Source: an uncultured Clostridia bacterium (GTDB lineage Bacteria > Bacillota > Clostridia > Oscillospirales > Acutalibacteraceae). From it: DNA of 5,766 nt. A program made the translations under genes and the position numbers. Under the pieces are notes generated by a model. It searched no databases. It saw nothing but the letters and a program-made list of their open reading frames with translations, and was not told the origin of the DNA. The DNA lies in assembly GCA_945868935.1 (NCBI GenBank), contig CAMBNE010000081.1:1-5766 (forward strand), in the 5' to 3' direction. Below are positions 1 through 4,642 of the stretch, one piece after another. Position 1 is the first letter of the stretch; every line of letters starts with the position of its first letter.

Positions 1-636
1 CATATCGTCTGATGTTTCATCAAACATTTCGCCGTCGCTGATGGAGTAGCTTCCGTCAGCACCGAACAGCGTAAGCATAGCGTCATAGGAGGAGTATCCG
101 GTGATTGAGAAATCCCCCTGAGCAGTCATTACCATACCTTTTCCCATCATACCGCCGCCCATAGAGCCTTTACCGCCCTCGGCAGGGTCAGGAGGCTGAT
201 TAGCAGTGCTTTCAGAAGTGCTTTCGTCAGCACTTTCTTCCGTTCCGTAAGGAAGTAAATCGCCCGTTCCGTTCAGTGAAACAGAGCCTGAATAGTAGTA
301 GGAATCGCCGTCCTGCAACGCCTCGGTGTAGGTCATATAATCATCAAGCGAAAGCGTACTTCCAAGTGCTTCAAAGTTGAACTTACCTCTGTCAAATCCG
401 TTTTCGGAGTTTTCATTATTCTCGGACATTTCTTTCATTGCTTTGGTGCGGTCAAACGAAATCTGTCCCGTAACCGACATACTGTTCAGCGTATCTGTTT
501 TAGTCGTTTCTGCGGCTTGCCTGATTGAAAGAGCAACGCAGGCAGATACTGCAATAACAAGCACAATTATTCCGATAAGAATATTTCGCAGCTTGTTGCG
601 TGTAATACTTTTTATTGCATTACGAATGATGTACAT
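1..636 (-). CDS. ABC transporter permease, MacB/FtsX type, N-terminal part (3' end outside window)
   Basis: This is the N-terminal 212 residues of an integral membrane permease of the MacB/FtsX class; the C-terminal part lies beyond base 1. The ATG is at 636-634, with an AGGAG ribosome binding site at 650-646 (9-nt spacing). Residues 1-17 are basic and cytoplasmic (MYIIRNAIKSITRNKLR), followed by one membrane span at about 18-38 (NILIGIIVLVIAVSACVALS). The rest is the start of an extracytoplasmic MacB-type core domain. Residues 177-206 carry the pattern FSITGYSSYDAM ... ISDGEMFD that I associate with clostridial members. An acidic Ser/Glu/Asp stretch (132-144) and a Gly/Met-rich stretch (154-170) look like a flexible extracellular loop. 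Family members work with a cytoplasmic ATPase that energises export, lipoprotein handling or antimicrobial peptide resistance. No ATPase gene is in the window, so the substrate cannot be assigned. It is transcribed divergently from murA. Confidence 0.85.
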   Translation of the reverse strand, partial: MYIIRNAIKSITRNKLRNILIGIIVLVIAVSACVALSIRQAAETTKTDTLNSMSVTGQISFDRTKAMKEMSENNENSENGFDRGKFNFEALGSTLSLDDYMTYTEALQDGDSYYYSGSVSLNGTGDLLPYGTEESADESTSESTANQPPDPAEGGKGSMGGGMMGKGMVMTAQGDFSITGYSSYDAMLTLFGADGSYSISDGEMFDETSDDM

Positions 637-720
637 ATTTGATTTCTCCTTTTTGATTTTGCATTTTACAATAATTAATTTAAATCAGAAACCTTAAATA
701 AAGCTTAAAATCAGTCAAGG

Positions 721-826
721 AAAAATTAAGGAACCCCTGAATAAATCACGCTAAAAGCTGTTTGCACATCTTGCTTGCATATTTTCCGCCAAATTACCCA
801 AAAAATCTTCGTAATGCTTAATTTTT
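721..826. repeat. Segment bounded by 10-bp perfect inverted repeats (possible MITE-like relic)
   Basis: AAAAATTAAG at 721-730 is the exact reverse complement of CTTAATTTTT at 817-826, enclosing 86 bp that are less AT-rich than the surrounding spacer. The inner boundary begins with GGAACCCCTGAATAAATC. No target-site duplication is visible in the flanks, and AT-rich 10-mers can match by chance. I list it as a weak candidate because the enclosed sequence overlaps a protein-like open stretch on the minus strand. Confidence 0.3.
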
Positions 827-903
827 TTATCTTTGTCGGAGCAAAATATGTATGTGGCTTTTAATTTCTTACCTAATATTGTTTTATATACAGAATATAT
901 AAG
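751..903 (-). pseudogene. 50-codon protein-like open stretch without a start (possible gene remnant)
   Basis: Reading the minus strand from a TAA at 906-904 to a TAG at 753-751 gives 50 uninterrupted codons. The last 22 residues read KHYEDFLGNLAENMQARCAN followed by SF, a mixed composition that looks more like a real protein end than random AT-rich translation. The only ATG falls at residue 42, and there is no ribosome binding site at a sensible place, so an intact gene is unlikely. I do not recognise the family. It could be the decayed 3' end of a transferred gene, part of an interspersed repeat, or chance: 50 open codons in AT-rich DNA are uncommon but not rare. Confidence 0.25.
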
Positions 904-912
904 TTACAACTT
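884..912. repeat. Two adjacent AT-rich inverted repeats
   Basis: TTATATA (884-890) and TATATAA (896-902) form a 7-bp inverted repeat around CAGAA. AAGTT (901-905) and AACTT (908-912) form a second dyad around AC, overlapping the first by two bases. They could be protein-binding sites, but sequence this AT-rich gives such dyads easily. Confidence 0.3.
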
Positions 913-1069
913 GTTAATTCTATATGCGAAAAATGGCGTTTTGTTTATTTCTTTAACGGAAATTATAACAAAGATTGATTGCCATTGTAAATAATTCAAA
1001 TAAAAGTAACAGTTCATTAATAATTTGAGTACAAGTTTGCCAAAAATCGGTTACAATTTTAATATTGCG

Positions 1070-1098
1070 TTGACTTTACTACAAAATTGTAGTATGAT
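1070..1098 (+). promoter_or_regulatory. Distal murA promoter candidate P1 (sigma-A type)
   Basis: TTGACT at 1070-1075 and TATGAT at 1093-1098 are separated by exactly 17 bp, and each matches the vegetative sigma-factor consensus at 5 of 6 bases. This is the best promoter match I found in the window. Transcription would begin near 1105 and give murA a leader of about 175 nt. The spacer carries a strong palindrome, suggesting repressor control. Confidence 0.6.
1077..1094. promoter_or_regulatory. Palindromic operator candidate within the P1 spacer
   Basis: TACTACAA (1077-1084) and TTGTAGTA (1087-1094) are perfect 8-bp arms around AA. The 18-bp dyad lies between the -35 and -10 boxes and covers the first two bases of the -10, the classic position for a repressor that blocks RNA polymerase. 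The TACA...TGTA half-sites recall BlaI/MecI/CopY operators, but those usually have 2 bp between TACA and TGTA, whereas here there are 4. The binding protein is therefore unknown, and none is encoded in the window. Confidence 0.5.
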
Positions 1099-1112
1099 TT
1101 TCTGTAGAAGAA

Positions 1113-1140
1113 TTGTGGCGTAACATATACGTAACCACAA
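1113..1140 (+). repeat. Hairpin with internal CGTAAC direct repeats in the murA leader
   Basis: TTGTGG (1113-1118) can pair with CCACAA (1135-1140). The 16-nt loop region contains CGTAAC twice, at 1119-1124 and 1130-1135, an 11-bp period that puts both on the same face of the helix. It lies just after the P1 start point, so it could be a leader hairpin or a tandem protein-binding site. Confidence 0.3.
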
Positions 1141-1174
1141 CCGATAGTGTGTTTTAATAAAAATGTAATATATT

Positions 1175-1203
1175 TTGTGGCTTTAATGCTTTTAATGTAT
1201 AAT
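1175..1203 (+). promoter_or_regulatory. Proximal murA promoter candidate P2
   Basis: TATAAT at 1198-1203 is a perfect -10 hexamer. TTGTGG at 1175-1180 is a partial -35 (3 of 6) at the ideal 17-bp spacing. The spacer is made of two near-identical units, CTTTAATG (1181-1188) and CTTTTAATG (1189-1197). The start point would be near 1210, giving a leader of about 70 nt. It may provide basal murA transcription alongside P1. Confidence 0.5.
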
Positions 1204-1281
1204 TTGCATTTTGTTTTTTATAATATCTACACTTATTAGTTATTGCAAGTTCTGAACAATACTGTATTGGAGTGTAAACAA

Positions 1282-2577
1282 TTGGAAAAATTTGTAGTTA
1301 CCGGCGGTAAGCCTTTGTTTGGCGAGGTAAACATCAGCGGTGCAAAAAATGCTGCTGTTGCAATAATACCCGCAGTTATCCTCTGCGACGAACCGTGTCA
1401 GATTGAAAATATTCCAAATATAAGCGACGTTTCTCTTATCAGCAGAATTCTTCAGCAGATGGGTGCAAACGTAAGAAGAATAAACAAATCATCTTTATAT
1501 ATAGACCCCACTCACATCAAAACCTGCAACGCAACTACCGATTTGGTAAGAGGTATGCGTGCTTCATATTATCTTTTAGGTGCTTTGCTCGGCAAATACG
1601 GCAAGGCTAAGGTTGCTTTACCTGGCGGCTGCAATTTCGGCGTTCGCCCGATTGACCAGCACTTAAAGGGTTTTGAGGCAATGGGTGCAAGAACCTCTCT
1701 TGTTGACGGTGCAATTATCGAGGCTGAGTGTGACGGTCCTCTTGCAGGCAATCATATTTATCTTGACGTTGTGTCGGTTGGTGCAACAATGAACATTATG
1801 CTTGCGGCAAGCAAGGCGCAGGGCCTTACAATCATCGAAAATGCCGCCAAAGAGCCGCATATCGTTGACCTTGCAAACTTCCTCAACTCAATGGGAGCTG
1901 ACATCAGGGGCGCAGGTACAGACGTTATCAAAATCCGAGGCGTGGGTTACCTTCACGGCGTGACATATTCGATTATTCCCGACCAGATTGAAGCAGGCAC
2001 ATATATGTGTGCCGCCGCCGCAACAAGGGGCTGCATTACGGTTAATAATATTACACCGAAGCACCTTGATTCAATTACGGCAAAGCTTCGTGAAATGGGC
2101 GTTGAAATTACGGAATACGACGAGTCAATCAAGATTGACGCAACAAAAAGACCGCTCAAGCGCTGTAATATCAAGACAATGCCGCATCCCGGTTTTCCGA
2201 CAGACTGCCAGCCGCAGTTTGCCGCTCTGCTTATGAGCGTTCCGGGTACAAGCATTATCAATGAAAACGTCTGGGATAACCGCTATCAGTATGTAAGCGA
2301 GCTTATCAGAATGGGCGCACAGATTTCGGTAGAGGGCAGACTTGCAATCATCGAAGGCGGTGCACCGCTTACAGCCGCTCCCGTAAAGGCTACGGATTTG
2401 CGTGCAGGCGCCGCAATGATTATAGCCGCTCTTGAGATTAAGGGAGTAACAGAAATTTCAAGTATTCAGTACATTGAGCGTGGCTACGAGGACGTTGTTG
2501 AAAAGTTCAGGTCACTCGGTGCTGACATCAAAAAGGTTTACTTTACAGGCGACAACGAGGAAGAACTCGGCGCATAA
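1282..2577 (+). CDS. murA: UDP-N-acetylglucosamine 1-carboxyvinyltransferase (MurA)
   Basis: MurA transfers enolpyruvate from phosphoenolpyruvate to UDP-N-acetylglucosamine, the first committed cytoplasmic step of peptidoglycan synthesis. I start it at TTG 1282, with GGAG at 1269-1272 (9-nt spacing). The protein then begins MEKFVVTGGKPL as relatives do, and has 431 residues, normal for the family. An upstream in-frame TTG at 1243 would add 13 atypical residues. Visible landmarks are K22-N23 in SGAKNA, R90 and R93 in LVRGMRAS, the PEP- and fosfomycin-reactive Cys117 in PGGCNFGVRPID, and catalytic Asp308 in FPTDCQPQF (compare Cys115 and Asp305 in E. coli). The repeated inside-out alpha/beta fold of EPSP-synthase relatives is intact. 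Cys at 117 predicts ordinary fosfomycin sensitivity, an inference from the family. It is flanked by two candidate promoters and an intrinsic terminator, so it is probably monocistronic. Whether it is the main MurA or a paralogue cannot be told here. Confidence 0.97.
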   Translation: MEKFVVTGGKPLFGEVNISGAKNAAVAIIPAVILCDEPCQIENIPNISDVSLISRILQQMGANVRRINKSSLYIDPTHIKTCNATTDLVRGMRASYYLLGALLGKYGKAKVALPGGCNFGVRPIDQHLKGFEAMGARTSLVDGAIIEAECDGPLAGNHIYLDVVSVGATMNIMLAASKAQGLTIIENAAKEPHIVDLANFLNSMGADIRGAGTDVIKIRGVGYLHGVTYSIIPDQIEAGTYMCAAAATRGCITVNNITPKHLDSITAKLREMGVEITEYDESIKIDATKRPLKRCNIKTMPHPGFPTDCQPQFAALLMSVPGTSIINENVWDNRYQYVSELIRMGAQISVEGRLAIIEGGAPLTAAPVKATDLRAGAAMIIAALEIKGVTEISSIQYIERGYEDVVEKFRSLGADIKKVYFTGDNEEELGA

Positions 2578-2593
2578 AAAGCAAAATAATTTC

Positions 2594-2627
2594 AAGCCGT
2601 TTTCTGTTGAAAGCGGCTTTTTATTTT
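2594..2627 (+). terminator. Rho-independent terminator after murA
   Basis: AAGCCGTTTTC (2594-2604) pairs with GAAAGCGGCTT (2609-2619) over 11 bp with one G-T wobble and a TGTT loop. The sequence continues as TTT-A-TTTT (2620-2627). It starts 16 nt after the murA stop codon and should separate murA from crcB. Confidence 0.88.
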
Positions 2628-2649
2628 ACGAAAAATTGCTTCGAAACGG

Positions 2650-2718
2650 TTGGGCAAAGAAGTTTTGATAATATCAGGCTGTCAGCCCAAATTGCGTGTC
2701 GAGGCACTCGACTGGGAG
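2650..2718 (+). promoter_or_regulatory. Structured crcB leader with ribosome binding site
   Basis: TTGGGC (2650-2655) can pair with GCCCAA (2685-2690). GTCGAG (2698-2703) and CTCGAC (2707-2712) form a perfect 6-bp hairpin with a GCA loop. The hairpin abuts TGGGAG (2713-2718), which is the Shine-Dalgarno for the ATG at 2726. The CCCA at 2686-2689 could instead pair with TGGG of the Shine-Dalgarno. I do not recognise the crcB-motif fluoride riboswitch here. An extended -10 (TGATAATAT, 2666-2674) without a good -35 could start transcription near 2681. In that case only the downstream part would be in the RNA. Confidence 0.4.
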
Positions 2719-2725
2719 ATTAAGT

Positions 2726-3094
2726 ATGGGATTTTTATTTGTCGGACTCGGCGGCGCAGTCGGCGCAATGCTGAGATATGCAATCAGCCTTATACCCTAT
2801 AAGGGCGGCTTTCCGCTTTTGACCTTTGTTACAAATATCCTCGGTGCACTGCTTATCGGGTTTATTGTCGGTTACGCTTCAAAACGAAATGTAAACGACA
2901 GCCTTATGCTGTTTTTAAAGACAGGACTTTGCGGAGGATTCACTACCTTTTCAACCTTTTCGCTTGAGGCGTATAACCTCTTTGTAAGCGGAAGCAAAAT
3001 CCTTGCAGTGTGCTATGCAGTCTTAAGCGCAGTGTGCTGTATTTTCGGCGTCTGGCTCGGAATCACGCTGTCGACGGCTGTTGTAAAAGACTGA
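2726..3094 (+). CDS. crcB: Fluoride ion channel CrcB/Fluc
   Basis: CrcB/Fluc proteins are small four-helix membrane proteins that assemble as antiparallel dimers and let fluoride leave the cytoplasm, protecting enolase and pyrophosphatase. The start is ATG 2726, with GGGAG at 2714-2718 (7-nt spacing). This gives 122 residues, the usual size. A GTG at 2696 in the same frame would add ten non-hydrophobic residues and would swallow the leader hairpin. Four hydrophobic spans lie at about 2-22, 31-51, 60-86 and 92-116. Family marks are GLGGAVGAMLRY (7-18), the conserved Asn37 in TFVTNILGALLIG, and GGFTTFSTFSLE (70-81), which holds the Phe-box and Thr residues lining the pore. As a single gene it would form a homodimer of dual topology unless a paralogue exists elsewhere. 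It sits between the murA terminator and a spacer with hairpins and a candidate walJ promoter, so it may be its own unit. Confidence 0.95.
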   Translation: MGFLFVGLGGAVGAMLRYAISLIPYKGGFPLLTFVTNILGALLIGFIVGYASKRNVNDSLMLFLKTGLCGGFTTFSTFSLEAYNLFVSGSKILAVCYAVLSAVCCIFGVWLGITLSTAVVKD

Positions 3095-3109
3095 AAAGTG
3101 TGGTAAAAT
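3081..3109 (+). promoter_or_regulatory. Promoter candidate for walJ-rlmH (inside the crcB 3' end)
   Basis: TTGTAA (3081-3086, 4 of 6) and TAAAAT (3104-3109) are 17 bp apart, with an extended TGG just before the -10. The -35 lies in the last codons of crcB. Transcription would start near 3116 and carry both GC-rich hairpins in the walJ leader. Confidence 0.4.
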
Positions 3110-3137
3110 TAATAAACATAAAGACAGTTAAAATATT

Positions 3138-3211
3138 GCAGGGAGCGACGCCCTTGTCGCTCCTGCTTGAAAAGCTTGTTTTGTGAGATTTGAGCGACGG
3201 GGGCGTCGCTC
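3138..3211. repeat. Pair of GC-rich hairpins in inverted orientation (BIME-like)
   Basis: Hairpin A pairs GGAGCGAC (3142-3149) with GTCGCTCC (3156-3163) around GCCCTT. It is extended by GCA/TGC at its foot (3138-3140 with 3164-3166), with G3141 bulged. Hairpin B pairs GAGCGACG (3192-3199) with CGTCGCTC (3204-3211) around GGGG. The 20-mer at 3143-3162 and the reverse complement of 3192-3211 agree at 18 of 20 positions, so B is an inverted copy of A separated by 29 bp. Neither is followed by a T run, so they are not ordinary terminators. The layout resembles bacterial interspersed mosaic elements, which are opposed REP palindromes between genes. It fills most of the spacer between crcB and walJ. 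Confidence 0.7.
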
Positions 3212-3259
3212 GTTACATTTATGAATTAACATTAGTCAGCATAATAAGGATTGATTGAT

Positions 3260-4048
3260 TTGGCAAGAGCAGTTCCGCTGTTCAGCGGCAGTAAGGGCAA
3301 CAGCTATTACATAGGCACGTTAAGCGAGGGCGTTCTGATTGACGCAGGCAGGTCGTGCAGACAGATTGAAAACGCAATGGAGGCTAACGGGCTGAAAATG
3401 CAGAACGTCGGTGCGGTTTTCATCACGCACGAGCACACCGACCATTGCAGTGCATTAAGGGTGCTTGCAAAGAAGTACGGATTTAAAATTTTTGCAAGCG
3501 AGGGTACGTTGAGAGAGCTTGCAAGAACAGATAAAATCCTACCGAATTCCGATGCATCGGTAATCGAAAACGAGGTTTCGGTCGGCAATATGCTCATTGA
3601 GCGAATAAATACTCCTCACGATGCCACAGAAAGCTGTTGCTACCGTGTTACCGCGTCAGACGGAAAATCTGCATTAATTGCAACCGATATGGGCGTAATG
3701 CTTGACGGCGTAAGAGATGCGGCAAAGCGGAGCAATTTTGTCGTGCTTGAATCAAACCACGATATTGAAATGCTGAAAAACGGAATTTATCCGTTTTATC
3801 TTAAGCAGAGAATTTTATCATCAAAGGGACACCTTTCAAATGCCGCCTGTGCCGACGAGCTTGCAGATTTGGTAAAGTGCGGTACGCTCCGCCTGATGCT
3901 CGGACATCTGAGCGAACAGAACAACACGCCCGAAATTGCGCTTGCAACGGCAATTTCAAGCCTTGAAAGAGCAGGACTTAAATTCAGAAGTGACTTCACG
4001 CTCGACGTTGCGCCGAGTGAAACGAGAATACAATCGGTGATTTTTTAA
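3260..4048 (+). CDS. walJ: Metallo-beta-lactamase-fold hydrolase, WalJ/YycJ family
   Basis: This is a cytoplasmic metallo-beta-lactamase-fold protein of the YycJ/WalJ family. In Bacillales the family is encoded with the WalRK envelope regulators and linked to coordinating cell division and replication; the substrate is not firmly established, though nuclease activity is reported for relatives. I start at TTG 3260 because AAGGA (3246-3250) is then 9 nt away, and the protein begins MARAVPLFSGSKGNSYYIG like homologues. The in-frame TTG at 3251 touches the ribosome binding site and is unlikely. The protein has 262 residues, typical. Metal-binding marks are HEHTDH (His57, His59, Asp61, His62), His120 in NTPHDA, Asp143 in ATDMG and His167 in ESNHD. 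Family signatures SSKGHLSN (His191) and LGHLSEQNNTPEIA (His216) follow. rlmH begins 5 bp after its stop. walRK, walH, walI and htrA are absent from this window. Confidence 0.92.
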   Translation: MARAVPLFSGSKGNSYYIGTLSEGVLIDAGRSCRQIENAMEANGLKMQNVGAVFITHEHTDHCSALRVLAKKYGFKIFASEGTLRELARTDKILPNSDASVIENEVSVGNMLIERINTPHDATESCCYRVTASDGKSALIATDMGVMLDGVRDAAKRSNFVVLESNHDIEMLKNGIYPFYLKQRILSSKGHLSNAACADELADLVKCGTLRLMLGHLSEQNNTPEIALATAISSLERAGLKFRSDFTLDVAPSETRIQSVIF

Positions 4049-4053
4049 AGAAT

Positions 4054-4539
4054 ATGATTAGAGTGAATATTATTTGTATCGGCAAAATCAAGGAGAAGTA
4101 TTTTACCGACGCAATAAATGAATACGCAAAAAGGCTTTCGGCGTTCTGCAAGTTTTCGGTTGTCGAGCTTTCAGAGGAAAAGATAAAAAGCAACAGCCCC
4201 AATGAATCGCAGATAAGCGAAGTGATTAACGCAGAGGGCAAACGGATTTTGCAGAAAATCGGTCAGTCAGATTACGTTGTCGCAATGTGTATTGAGGGCA
4301 AAATGCTCTCAAGCGAGGAGCTTTCAAAGACGATTGACAGCGTTTCAATCGGCGGCAAAAGTACGGTTGATTTTATCATAGGCGGAAGCTACGGACTGAG
4401 CAATGAGGTAAAACAGAGGGCGGAATTAAGGCTTTCTATGAGCAGAATGACGTTTCCTCACCAGATGGCAAGAATGATTTTAAGCGAACAGATTTACCGT
4501 GCGTTTGAGATTTCATCAAACGGTAAATATCACAAATAA
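4054..4539 (+). CDS. rlmH: 23S rRNA (pseudouridine1915-N3)-methyltransferase RlmH
   Basis: RlmH is a SPOUT-class methyltransferase that uses S-adenosylmethionine to methylate pseudouridine 1915 in helix 69 of 23S rRNA, acting on the assembled 70S ribosome as a homodimer. The reading has 161 residues, close to the 155-160 usual for the family. The start ATG lies 5 bp after the walJ stop, with only a weak AAAG upstream, so translation is probably coupled to walJ; an in-frame GTG at 4063 is a less likely start. The N-terminus is MIRVNIICIGKIKEKYF. The SAM-binding knot shows FIIGGSYGL (107-115) and SRMTFPHQMARMILSEQIYR (130-149). The protein ends in the conserved YHK (159-161). Everything expected is present. 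The walJ-rlmH adjacency is a familiar Firmicutes arrangement and supports both calls. Confidence 0.96.
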   Translation: MIRVNIICIGKIKEKYFTDAINEYAKRLSAFCKFSVVELSEEKIKSNSPNESQISEVINAEGKRILQKIGQSDYVVAMCIEGKMLSSEELSKTIDSVSIGGKSTVDFIIGGSYGLSNEVKQRAELRLSMSRMTFPHQMARMILSEQIYRAFEISSNGKYHK

Positions 4540-4586
4540 GTGTGAAGCATTTGGGATTACTGCCAATTCAAAATTTACGCTTTTAC

Positions 4587-4610
4587 GTAGGGACACGGCG
4601 TGCCGTGTCC
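4587..4610. repeat. GC-rich hairpin with GTAG foot (REP-like)
   Basis: GGACACGGC (4591-4599) is the exact reverse complement of GCCGTGTCC (4602-4610), with GT between. The effective stem is about 8-9 bp with a very tight loop. The tetranucleotide GTAG (4587-4590) immediately precedes it, as at the foot of bacterial REP elements. There is no T run on either side, so it is not a standard terminator. It shares the frame GGGA...TCC with hairpin A at 3141-3163, although the stem sequence differs. It lies in the 103-bp spacer between rlmH and rqcH. Confidence 0.6.
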
Positions 4611-4642
4611 GCATTAACATTGTTGATAAAACAGGAGAAATT

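Larger units (their letters stand above)
637..1281. other. 645-bp AT-rich divergent intergenic region
   Basis: No intact gene is visible here. Next to the permease is its ribosome binding site (646-650, minus strand) and a weak -10-like TGTAAAAT at 670-663 on the minus strand; its -35 is poor. Bases 721-826 are bounded by a perfect 10-bp inverted repeat, and bases 751-903 hold a 50-codon open stretch on the minus strand without a convincing start. Bases 884-912 contain two adjacent AT-rich inverted repeats. Bases 913-1068 show nothing I can interpret. From 1070 to the murA start are two promoter candidates, a palindrome, a possible hairpin and the murA ribosome binding site; most of these are listed separately. 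Confidence 0.8.

Noticed and set aside
377..697. Plus-strand open frame of 106 codons over the permease start and its upstream region
   Set aside because: It is antisense to the permease reading, which has a proper ribosome binding site, signal-anchor and family motifs. The plus frame has no supporting start context.
1077..1094. Confident BlaI/MecI or CopY operator
   Set aside because: The TACA/TGTA half-sites are 4 bp apart instead of the usual 2 bp, and no such regulator gene is in the window. Kept only as an unassigned operator candidate.
1569..2261. Several antisense and out-of-frame readings within murA (1569-1751, 1663-1860, 1953-2261, 1988-2236)
   Set aside because: They are shadows of a fully conserved MurA and have no ribosome binding sites or recognisable families.
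2474..2668. Plus-strand 64-codon frame running from the murA end through its terminator
   Set aside because: It starts out of frame inside murA and reads through the terminator hairpin and the crcB leader; no ribosome binding site.
2628..2725. Canonical fluoride riboswitch upstream of crcB
   Set aside because: Expected because of the gene, but I cannot find the conserved core and pseudoknot of the crcB motif by eye. The leader is reported only as structured sequence.
3138..3211. Intrinsic terminator of crcB
   Set aside because: The stems are strong but no U-tract follows either hairpin, and their mutual inverted similarity fits a repeat better.
3307..4241. Minus-strand frames opposite walJ and rlmH (3307-3597, 3796-3999, 3996-4241)
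   Set aside because: They lie opposite well-conserved genes and have no independent coding evidence.
4587..4610. Bidirectional terminator between rlmH and rqcH
   Set aside because: No T run follows on either strand. The next gene is in the same direction, so a bidirectional terminator is not needed.
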